5,558 bases of DNA from Alphaproteobacteria bacterium (GTDB lineage: Bacteria; Pseudomonadota; Alphaproteobacteria; BNTO01), in NCBI GenBank assembly GCA_025996655.1, contig BNTO01000070.1, forward strand, positions 1 to 5,558. Reading direction: 5' to 3'. The notes under the pieces are model-generated. The model did no database searches. It was not told the DNA's origin and saw only the letters and a program-made list of their open reading frames with translations. Shown here one piece after another: positions 1-5,558 of the stretch (within the stretch, counting starts at the first letter, position 1; each line of letters opens with the position of its first letter). Both the position numbers and the translations under genes were made by a program.

Positions 1-1
1 G

Positions 2-267
2 TCTTTGAAACGTTACAGGTTTTTTCGTGATTGTGTCGTAGGTGAGCATGTCCAACTTCCTCTTGGCAGAGAACCTAAGCCTTTTTATCAAATCTTTGCC
101 CTTTTTGCACCTTTCACAGGAGGTCTATTAAAGGAGGGTTGAAATTATTTTACACAGGAGAAGAATTACCTGATAACGTCCATGCGCTGAGAGAACGTTC
201 GAAAGACATACTATACGCGCCGGAATTAACAAACGAGAGATATGGAAAAATGCCTGCTACCAGCTAA
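2..267 (+). pseudogene. Remnant of an unrecognised protein gene, split by a frameshift
   Basis: The sequence reads like protein in two successive frames. From base 2 to the TGA at 140-142 one frame gives about 46 residues, including VVGEHVQLPLGREPKPF and IFALFAPFTGGLLKEG. From about 139 to the TAA at 265-267 the next frame gives a hydrophilic segment including LFYTGEELPDNVHALRERSK and APELTNERYGKMPATS. Shifting by one base near 130-140 would join them into the C-terminal ~88 residues of one protein whose beginning lies left of the window. I do not recognise the family. The reverse strand shows no comparable frame. The joined reading is inference. An intact protein ending at 140, with the second frame open by chance, is the alternative. 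Confidence 0.35.
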
Positions 268-290
268 GGGCTTTTGAGTTTTCCTTTAAA

Positions 291-317
291 TGCTAAAAAT
301 TCTGCGGATTTTTAGCA
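291..317. repeat. Perfect 10-bp inverted repeat (hairpin)
   Basis: TGCTAAAAAT at 291-300 is exactly complementary to ATTTTTAGCA at 308-317, with the seven-base loop TCTGCGG. The stem is AT-rich and no clean run of T follows it on either strand: the plus strand continues GAAACCG, and the minus strand continues TTTAAAGG. It therefore makes a poor intrinsic terminator. It lies 24 bases after the stop of the remnant at 2-267, so a weak terminator or a relic of a mobile-element end are both possible. Confidence 0.45.
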
Positions 318-351
318 GAAACCGATTTCGTAAAATTGCCAAATTTACAAG

Positions 352-448
352 ATATAGTGGAATCTCTGTAGAACTAGCGCAAGAATCCTCTGTTTTTTAA
401 GGAAAGTCTTCTTAATTTTGTGCTACTTTTCTTGGAATTCCACTATAT
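352..448. repeat. MITE-like foldback element with 12-bp perfect terminal inverted repeats
   Basis: ATATAGTGGAAT at 352-363 is the exact reverse complement of ATTCCACTATAT at 437-448. Pairing continues inward without gaps to 386/414. Of 35 facing positions 25 are Watson-Crick and five more are G-U on the plus strand. The loop is about 27 nt (387-413) and T/A-rich. The ends carry TA steps, the target duplicated by IS630/Tc1-type transposases. A non-autonomous element or the collapsed remains of an IS fits best. A structured RNA is the alternative. No protein is encoded inside. Confidence 0.5.
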
Positions 449-849
449 TACCCTGCAAGACTTCATAGAAAAATAAAATGTTACTCTAAATCCGCAGAAA
501 TGTTGAGAACTTCTATCTCCTTATTCGTTAATCGACACCTGCTCCCCTTATAAGACAATCCCGAAAAAGATCTTTCAGGAGATTCAAATGAAGCTTCAGG
601 AGGAACAGTAGCGATCAAGCTTAAGCAGTCGACTACTACAGCGGCTGGAGGAACCCCCATCATAGAAACGCTGCTGAAAATGTTGGTAAAAAAGATGGAT
701 GCAGGGCAAGCACAGTTGCAAACGTTAACAAATGTGATATAAGGAACATAGGCAATGCCAGCAACACAGCAAGATTCAGAGAAGAATTAACCGTTGTTAA
801 TCCGCCTCACAGCGGTCCGAAATCCACAGGTTTTTAGCCGATGGTTTTC
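449..849. other. Gene-poor stretch downstream of valS with competing short open frames
   Basis: No intact gene can be defended here. On the plus strand 554-742 is open and protein-like towards its end (for example TPIIETLLKMLVKKMDAGQ), but it follows a stop codon directly and has no plausible start. An overlapping plus frame is open from about 627 to the TAG at 835-837. On the minus strand a 60-codon frame from ATG 663 to 481 contains SPERSFSGLSYKGS; it resembles no family I know and has no clear ribosome binding site. The three compete for the same bases, so at most one is a real relic. Downstream of the valS stop on the minus strand there is only a 4-bp CCGC/GCGG pairing and no intrinsic terminator. 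Confidence 0.4.
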
Positions 850-3525
850 TTATACCTTCACACCCTGCCACTTTGCCAAATCATTTTGTTTTTGCACAAG
901 AATGCGCTGATCCGCCGCCCAGCCTTGGGGCTGCGCTTTTTTGTACGCCTCATTTTGAATTTTGCTTTCTATTTTTTGAATATCCAGGCGGAGTTGCTCT
1001 ATTTTCTTTTGAAAAACGGCCTTAATTTTTTGCGCGTCCAAAGCAGCGGGGGATTCTAAGCAAAAATCGCGTTCCTGGACAACAAAGCAAACGCGCCCTT
1101 TTTCAAGAGGGAGATCGTCAACGATATGTAAATCCTTGAAGCGACAGAGTCCCTTGAGCCAATTTTGATTTTGTTCCAAAAATGTTTTTTCTGGAGCCGA
1201 AAATGTTTTGACAAACAAATCAAATTTTTCGCTGGGAGGAATGTCCAGCATCCCTTTTAAAGAGCGGACTTCGCTGGCGACAAAAATATAAAGCTCGGCG
1301 AGGCAATACGTTTCCTTTTCAGGAGGCGGCGCTTCAAACGCCTCAGGCTCCCAACCCGCCGTCAAAATTGAATCGGGTTGCCCCCATTCGCTCCACAAAA
1401 AGTCGGTCACAAAAGGAATTGCAGGGTGAGCCATTTTCAAAAACTCCAGCCAAATGGCCGCAGCGGTTTGACGAATCTCTAAAATTTCGGACAAGGCTTT
1501 CAACGGCGCAAGTCCGGCTAGGCAGGTTTTGATGCCCTCAATATAAACATCGCAAAAAATATCTTTCAAAAAATGTTGAAAAGATTGCGTAAACAAATCA
1601 AAACGGTAGTTTTCCAAGTGCTCATACGCGCTCCGCCTAAACACCTTCATTTTTTGAACAATCCAAACATTTAAAGGATGCTCGACCTGCTGCACATCAA
1701 AGTTTTGCGGCACACCTTTGCATTGATGCATCTCCAAAAACTTGGCAACGTTCCAAATTTTCGTAATAAAATTTCGCCCCATTTCAACCAAAGATTCACT
1801 GATGCGAATATCCCGGCCCGGAATCGCAAGCCCCGCAAGAGCCAGGCGCACCGCGTCTGTGCCGTAGGTATCCATAATATCCAGCGGATCAATCACATTC
1901 CCCTTGGATTTCGACATTTTTTGCCCATGTTTGTCGCGTACCAGGGGGTTGATGTACACCGTCTTGAAAGGAACGTCATCCAAAAAATAAAGACTGAGCA
2001 TAATCATGCGTGAGACCCAGAAAAAGATGATGTCGAAGCCGGTCACTAAAACATTTGTAGGATAATATTTTTTCAGAAGGTCGGAGTCCTCGGGCCAACC
2101 GAGCGTGGAAAACGGCCACAAAGCCGAAGAGAACCACGTATCAAGCACGTCAGGATCCCGCGTAAGGGGAGGCACAGGGCCTCCCTTTTTCTGAAAATGC
2201 GCCGCCGCCAGCTGTTGCGCCTCTTCTTCCGTTGTGGCACAAAACATAGAACCGTCCGGCGTCGACCAAACGGGGATTTGGTGCCCCCACCAAATCTGGC
2301 GCGATAAACACCACGGCTGAATGTGGCGCAGCCATTCAAAATAGGTATTGGCCCACGATTCGGGAACAAACTTAATGCGGCCGGTTTCGACGGCCTCAAG
2401 GGCGCGTTCGGCCAATTTTTTTGTTTCCAAAAACCATTGATCGGTAATGCGCGGCTCCACAACGGCGCCCGAGCGATCATTATAAGGAACAGAATGCACG
2501 ATGGGCTCTGTTTTTTCCAAAAGGTTGAGGGATTCTAGGGCTTCCAAAACTTTTTTACGCGCGTCTTGAAGGGGCAAGCCGCAGAATTCCTTAGGCACAG
2601 GGCTAATGAGTCGCCCCGCCTCATCCATAATATTCAGCGGCGTCAAATGGTGCCGCTGCCCCACGGCAAAGTCATTAAAATCATGCGCAGGCGTAATTTT
2701 CACAAGCCCCGTCCCCTTTTCAGGGTCGGAATGCTCATCGGCCAAAAGGGGAATCGTCCGAGTTGTCAAAGGAAGACACACACGGCGCCCCAAAAGGTGC
2801 TGATAGCGGGCGTCGGAATGGTGCACGGCAACGGCTTGATCGCCAAAAAGCGTTTCAGGGCGTGTGGTCGCCACAACAATAAAATCCTCGCTGGGCGTGC
2901 CGTCCTCGCGCGCAAGCGGATAACGAATGTGCCACAGCGTTCCCTTTTCTTCGCGATTTGACACTTCCAAATCCGAAAGAGCCGTTTTAAAAACGGGGTC
3001 CCAATTCACAATACTTTTGGCTTTAGCAATAAGCCCCGCGTGAAAAAGCGTCGTGAAAGCTTTCAAAACGGCCTGGGAAGATTTCGGGTCCATCGTGAAA
3101 CGCACGCGCTCCAGATCAATGCTCATGCCCATGCGTGTCAACTGATGCAAAATTTGCCCGCCGGATTTTCCTTTCCACTCCCACACTTTGCGAATAAATT
3201 CCGCGCGGCTGAGATCCTTCCAAAAAATCCCCTGCTCCTCGAGTTGCTTTGAGACGACAATTTGGGTAGCAATCCCGGCGTGGTCGAGGCCGGGCTGGCC
3301 AAGCGTGCGGAACCCCTGCTGGCGCTTAAAACGCAGCAAAATATCTTGAATAACCGACGTAAAGGCGTGGCCAATATGAAGAGAGCCCGTCACATTCGGC
3401 GGTGGTAGCGTTATCGTAAACGTTTCGTTTTTGCGGTTCTGGGTCACCGTTTGCGCAATAATTTTTTTTGATTTTTCAATAATTTTTGGCTCAATGGTTC
3501 TGGCATCAAAATCTTTTGCAAGCAT
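850..3525 (-). CDS. valS: Valine--tRNA ligase (valyl-tRNA synthetase, ValRS), complete
   Basis: This cytoplasmic class I synthetase activates valine with ATP, charges tRNA-Val and hydrolyses misacylated Thr-tRNA-Val. The 891-residue frame runs from ATG 3523-3525 to TAA 850-852. Visible landmarks in order: PPPNVTGSLHIGHA with the HIGH signature at about residues 50-53; DHAGIATQ at 81-88; the CP1 editing domain with TTRPET at 220-225 and GTGLVKITPAHDFND at 271-285; TDQWF at 361-365; SRQIWWGHQIPVW at 408-420; DPDVLDTWFSSALW at 457-470; the KMSKS loop at 536-540; an anticodon-binding helical domain; and a charged C-terminal segment (about 825-891) typical of the ValRS tRNA-binding coiled coil. 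The insertion that E. coli ValRS carries after KMSKS is absent, so IDPLDIMDTYGTDAVR is continuous. Residue 80 is Leu where the related enzymes I recall have Thr (G-T-DHAGIATQ). An AAGGAAA Shine-Dalgarno sits a few bases before the start. It is probably transcribed with the upstream yggT. Confidence 0.98.
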   Translation of the reverse strand: MLAKDFDARTIEPKIIEKSKKIIAQTVTQNRKNETFTITLPPPNVTGSLHIGHAFTSVIQDILLRFKRQQGFRTLGQPGLDHAGIATQIVVSKQLEEQGIFWKDLSRAEFIRKVWEWKGKSGGQILHQLTRMGMSIDLERVRFTMDPKSSQAVLKAFTTLFHAGLIAKAKSIVNWDPVFKTALSDLEVSNREEKGTLWHIRYPLAREDGTPSEDFIVVATTRPETLFGDQAVAVHHSDARYQHLLGRRVCLPLTTRTIPLLADEHSDPEKGTGLVKITPAHDFNDFAVGQRHHLTPLNIMDEAGRLISPVPKEFCGLPLQDARKKVLEALESLNLLEKTEPIVHSVPYNDRSGAVVEPRITDQWFLETKKLAERALEAVETGRIKFVPESWANTYFEWLRHIQPWCLSRQIWWGHQIPVWSTPDGSMFCATTEEEAQQLAAAHFQKKGGPVPPLTRDPDVLDTWFSSALWPFSTLGWPEDSDLLKKYYPTNVLVTGFDIIFFWVSRMIMLSLYFLDDVPFKTVYINPLVRDKHGQKMSKSKGNVIDPLDIMDTYGTDAVRLALAGLAIPGRDIRISESLVEMGRNFITKIWNVAKFLEMHQCKGVPQNFDVQQVEHPLNVWIVQKMKVFRRSAYEHLENYRFDLFTQSFQHFLKDIFCDVYIEGIKTCLAGLAPLKALSEILEIRQTAAAIWLEFLKMAHPAIPFVTDFLWSEWGQPDSILTAGWEPEAFEAPPPEKETYCLAELYIFVASEVRSLKGMLDIPPSEKFDLFVKTFSAPEKTFLEQNQNWLKGLCRFKDLHIVDDLPLEKGRVCFVVQERDFCLESPAALDAQKIKAVFQKKIEQLRLDIQKIESKIQNEAYKKAQPQGWAADQRILVQKQNDLAKWQGVKV

Positions 3526-3530
3526 CGTTC

Positions 3531-3537
3531 TTTCCTT
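3531..3537 (-). promoter_or_regulatory. Ribosome binding site of valS
   Basis: On the minus strand AAGGAAA lies five bases before the ATG at 3525. It fixes this start rather than any internal methionine, and the HIGH motif then falls at the usual distance from the N-terminus. Confidence 0.7.
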
Positions 3538-3571
3538 TTTTTGTTAAATGTTTAGGCTTTGGGCTAAAAAA

Positions 3572-3880
3572 TTACTGAGGGAAATATTTAAAAATAATCC
3601 TTCCCCAAACGCCCAGGAAAAATTGGAGAACCAAAAGCAGAAAGACAGGAGAAAAATCAAGTCCTCCAACAGGAGGAATAATACGTCGAAAGGGGCGCAG
3701 AGCCGGTTCAACCAATTGGTTAAGGACGCTTTGAATACTATAGATAAAAGGATGATTCCTGTTGAGCATATTAAACCCAAGAAGAAAGCTCATAATGATA
3801 TCAATAAAAACTAGGAAACGGTATATTTTTAGGCATTCAACGACGATTTGGAGAAAAGGAATTAACACAACGTCCCACAC
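3572..3880 (-). CDS. YggT family integral membrane protein
   Basis: This is a small inner-membrane protein of the YggT (YlmG-like) family. Its biochemical role is poorly defined; relatives are linked to osmotic tolerance in bacteria and to nucleoid or division organisation in plastids and cyanobacteria. The frame gives up to 102 residues from GTG 3880. It has a hydrophobic segment at about 5-36, the family signature EPALRPFRRIIPPVGGLDFS at 58-77, and a second hydrophobic segment at about 78-98. Family members usually begin just before the first membrane helix, so the inner GTG at 3866-3868 (reading M-LIPFLQIV) is a good alternative start; neither has a strong ribosome binding site. It ends in FKYFPQ at TAA 3572-3574, 46 bases before valS, on the same strand, which suggests one transcript. 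The open frame on the opposite strand here is its shadow. Confidence 0.9.
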   Translation of the reverse strand: MWDVVLIPFLQIVVECLKIYRFLVFIDIIMSFLLGFNMLNRNHPFIYSIQSVLNQLVEPALRPFRRIIPPVGGLDFSPVFLLLVLQFFLGVWGRIIFKYFPQ

Positions 3881-4061
3881 TTTTTCAACACCTAAAAAAA
3901 CGAAGTCCCACTATTGTTTGTACTATAAAAACAAGAGTGTGTCATATTTTTTCGCGGGAATAAAAGAGAATGCTGGGAGGTTAGAAAGGTAAACAGAAAA
4001 CTTGCAAAAGTCTGCTGGTTATGTCACACATAAAACATATTGTCTTTATTGTAGGTTTTTT
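3881..4061. promoter_or_regulatory. Divergent intergenic region between yggT and the 4062 locus
   Basis: The yggT-valS operon is read leftwards and the 4062 locus rightwards, so both promoters should lie in these 181 AT-rich bases. I see no pair of -35 and -10 boxes with good sequence and spacing for either direction. A TTGCAA at about 4003 (plus strand) and ATAGTA-like steps on the minus strand are only weak candidates. TAGG a few bases before ATG 4062 could be a poor ribosome binding site. No RNA gene is evident. Confidence 0.3.
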
Positions 4062-4348
4062 ATGAAGAAATTTTTTGAACTCGTTATGTACACGCTCCTT
4101 TGTCTATTTCTAGTGTTGGTAATAGAAGGTACGTGAACTACGAACCGGGGAGGAGAGATTACGACGAAAAAGGTTACCTCCACAGGGACCTAAATGAACT
4201 CATGGAAGATTTTACTATTGAATACCAGACTTTAGAACGAATTAAGGCTGGGGGTTTTGGGAAAAGAAGAAAACGACGGCCCTTCCTCATGTACTATCCC
4301 TACACTCTCGGCGACACTGCAAGCCAACAACAGGCTTATGAGTATTAG
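4062..4348 (+). pseudogene. Signal-peptide start of a putative secreted protein, then a shifted frame
   Basis: From ATG 4062 the sequence reads MKKFFELVMYTLLCLFLVLV and then reaches TGA at 4134-4136. A lysine-lysine start followed by a hydrophobic core looks like a Sec signal peptide or membrane anchor. The frame one base back is open from 4079 to TAG 4346-4348 and reads as hydrophilic protein (RRDYDEKGYLHRDLNELMED, later ERIKAGGFGKRRKRR and MYYPYTLGDTASQQQ). It has only a TTG (4100) as possible early start, with no good ribosome binding site. One missing base near 4110-4130 would join signal peptide and body. I do not recognise the family. The alternative is an independent 82-residue protein from TTG 4100. 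It overlaps the next frame by 11 bases. Confidence 0.45.
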
Positions 4349-4715
4349 TGAAGCTTGGGAAGGGGTCATGAACGGAGTCGGCCGAAAGCCTGTAACTCTA
4401 AAAAATATAAACGATTATGATCAAGACTTCCCTGTACAACGACGCAGGGGAGAATTGATGGATTGTATAAAAGAAGCTTGGTTCAAGGACGCGAAGGAGA
4501 TGGATTTAGCAAGAAACGCTTTGTTAGAGCACGATAGGGCGGACCCTGCCTCGCTGGATAAGGCACAGGTCGGTACCTACAAATACGTACCAGTGGCTTT
4601 AAGTGCTTATATGACTTTCATGAAAAACGTTTTAGGGGCTATAAGAACAGGTGAATATGAGAAATTTGCACGCAGCATCGAAGAAGACTCTGCTCAGGGA
4701 TCCCCATCTGAATAG
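4338..4715 (+). CDS. Hypothetical protein, possibly the C-terminal part of the 4062 gene
   Basis: From ATG 4338 the frame gives 125 residues to TAG 4713-4715. The frame is in fact open from 4236, and TTG 4257 would give 152 residues. It starts MSISEAWEGVMNGVGRKPVT and is charged and mostly helical-looking (GELMDCIKEAWFKDAKEMDL, later AIRTGEYEKFARSIEEDS). It has no membrane segment, no cysteine cluster and no catalytic motif I can name. ATG 4338 has no evident ribosome binding site and overlaps the previous frame's stop by 11 bases. It is also in the same frame as ATG 4062. Either it is translationally coupled to the upstream frame, or both belong to one former ~217-codon gene with two opposite one-base shifts. 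Function unknown. Confidence 0.5.
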   Translation: MSISEAWEGVMNGVGRKPVTLKNINDYDQDFPVQRRRGELMDCIKEAWFKDAKEMDLARNALLEHDRADPASLDKAQVGTYKYVPVALSAYMTFMKNVLGAIRTGEYEKFARSIEEDSAQGSPSE

Positions 4716-4787
4716 TCAAGTTCATCCGACTAAATTCTCAGTATACAAGGAATGGAAGTGAGTAAAAACTTGATTTCGGCTCTTTTG

Positions 4788-5428
4788 CTACGGAACCTCC
4801 GTGAAAACAATGGCCTCCGCCACAGGGCGCTGGGGGTGACGGCTCTCGCTTTCCTTCCCGTCCCCTACGGTTTCATTCACGACTTGCCCGCAAATCCAAA
4901 GGGTCGAGGAGCCGCCTCCATCCAAATTCAACGCTGAACGACACCCTAGCCGAATCATGTAACGCGCCGAATCAAGCAAAGGCAAACCCTCGGTCTCTCT
5001 TTTCGGCGTGAAATACTGGGCTTGAATTTTCCTAAGGTCATTGAGGGTGAGGTCCTTTGTTGGTTTATGGTATTGAGCCTCAATCTCTTTATTATTTCGG
5101 ACAAAAACATTGATTTCATCAAACGTTAGCTTTTCCATTTTTTCATAAATATTTTCCGCCACAACAAGAACGACAGTTCTGTCTTTTCTCAAGCCGATGG
5201 CCGTTCGAGCGTGAGAAAGGGTGTAAAACTAGTCTTTGTATTTTTGACAAGGGGCGTTATTTTTCTATTTTGAACAAGCATGGGAATGCCCATAATTGCG
5301 GACACATCCGCCTGAGCATCCAGAAAAGGCAGATCTTTAAGGTCCACACGGAAAACAGAAGAGCTATCGACAAACTGAGACTTTGGAAGAGACAAAACAA
5401 TCCGCAGGGATAGGAACGGTCCCTTATT
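4788..5428 (-). pseudogene. Phosphodiester glycosidase family protein (NAGPA/DUF2233 type), truncated and frameshifted
   Basis: Members of this family resemble the mammalian uncovering enzyme, which cleaves N-acetylglucosamine from phosphodiester-linked sugars; the bacterial ones are usually exported and act on surface or extracellular glycans. The C-terminal part is clear: GLPLLDSARYMIRLGC, then the family hallmark ALNLDGGGSSTLWICG, then RPVAEAIVF near the end, with TAG at 4788-4790. The upstream part, open from 5428, contains ADVSAIMGIPMLVQNRKI, matching the G-x-P-L-hydrophobic segment of the family. That frame stops at 5189-5191, while the neighbouring frame reads FYTLSHARTAIGLRKD, the expected (H)xRTAIG segment. 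The T4 run (plus-strand AAAA, 5225-5228) is the break: with five bases the two frames join exactly. No start codon, signal peptide or N-terminal third is present; a stop at 5429-5431 and then the IS end follow. Non-functional unless the frameshift is a sequencing error and the N-terminus lies beyond the IS. Confidence 0.85.
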
Positions 5429-5429
5429 T

Positions 5430-5558
5430 CATATAGCTAAGCGGCTTGAAAAATTTGCAAAAAAAATGTAAACCTTATTAGTGATTTTTGTTAACGGTTT
5501 TAATTTGGCTTACAGTACAGATTTTAGAAAGAGGGTATTGGAACATTACGCGAAAAGT
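5430..5558 (+). mobile_element. Left end of an IS630-family insertion sequence (runs off the window)
   Basis: The element is identified by its transposase start at about 5505. The bases between the end of the glycosidase homology (about 5410-5430) and the transposase are non-coding and AT-rich, as expected for an IS terminus. IS630 elements insert at TA and duplicate it; TA steps occur at 5425-5426, 5432-5433 and 5434-5435, so the exact edge cannot be fixed without the right end. The stretch TAGCTAAGCGGCTTG (5434-5448) is a candidate terminal repeat. Confidence 0.6.
5505..5558 (+). CDS. IS630-family transposase, N-terminal fragment
   Basis: The last 18 codons read (M)AYSTDFRKRVLEHYAKS, which matches the usual N-terminus of IS630 transposases (pattern MxYSxDFRxRVLE, the first helix of the DNA-binding helix-turn-helix domain). 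The start is taken as TTG 5505-5507, because family members begin one residue before the A/T-Y-S. GTG 5481 in the same frame is a less likely longer start. The DDE catalytic domain lies beyond the window, so intactness cannot be judged. It points away from the glycosidase pseudogene it appears to have interrupted. Confidence 0.8.
   Translation, partial: MAYSTDFRKRVLEHYAKS

Noticed and set aside
262..274. AGCTAAGGGCTTTTG resembles the putative IS630 end AGCTAAGCGGCTTG at 5435-5448
   Set aside because: The likeness is about a dozen bases with a gap and does not continue; it overlaps a protein-like stop, so I treat it as coincidence unless the true IS end proves to match.
787..815. Possible rho-independent terminator after valS
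   Set aside because: The only pairing is a 4-bp CCGC/GCGG stem without a following T run on the minus strand.
841..1059. Plus-strand 72-codon open frame at the valS 3' end
   Set aside because: It lies antisense to the C-terminal coiled-coil codons of valS and has no independent support.
2073..2480. Minus-strand 135-codon frame inside valS
   Set aside because: It is an out-of-frame shadow in a GC-richer part of valS; Arg/Pro-rich composition is typical of such shadows.
3548..3814. Plus-strand 88-codon open frame rich in Lys/Asn
   Set aside because: It is the exact antisense of the well-supported YggT gene, and its composition is what antisense of a hydrophobic protein gives.
4752..4937. Plus-strand 61-codon open frame
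   Set aside because: It is antisense to the conserved NLDGGGSSTL region of the glycosidase pseudogene.

Overview
The window looks like a piece of a bacterial genome in decay around one intact housekeeping operon. At its centre, on the minus strand, are a complete valyl-tRNA synthetase gene (valS, 850-3525) and, 46 bases upstream of it, a small YggT-family membrane protein gene (3572-3880, or 3868 if the inner start is used). On both sides lie broken reading frames, a foldback repeat and the start of an insertion sequence. The ValRS is of the short bacterial type, lacking the insertion that gammaproteobacterial enzymes carry after KMSKS. Together with the pseudogenes and the IS, this would fit a host-associated alphaproteobacterium, for example a Holosporales- or Rickettsiales-like lineage. 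That placement is inference; nothing here names a taxon.

Layout. 1-267: remnant of an unrecognised plus-strand gene, protein-like in two consecutive frames with one shift between them. 268-849: no convincing intact gene. It holds a 10-bp perfect hairpin (291-317), a 97-nt imperfect foldback element (352-448) with 12-bp perfect ends, and competing short open frames on both strands. 850-3880: the yggT-valS operon, minus strand. 3881-4061: divergent intergenic gap. 4062-4715: plus-strand gene or gene remnant that begins like a secreted protein, then continues in a second frame and returns to the first. 4788-5428: minus-strand phosphodiester glycosidase (NAGPA/DUF2233 type) pseudogene, missing its N-terminal part and split by a one-base deletion. 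About 5430-5558: left end of an IS630-family element whose transposase starts at about 5505 and runs out of the window.

How the parts relate. valS and yggT are probably co-transcribed, though their functions are unrelated as far as known. The IS630 end abuts the truncated 5' end of the glycosidase gene, so IS insertion is the simplest cause of that truncation. I found no convincing new multi-gene system. The items most worth checking are the pseudogene/IS junction, the foldback element with its strand-biased G-U pairing, and the frame-switching secreted-protein locus.
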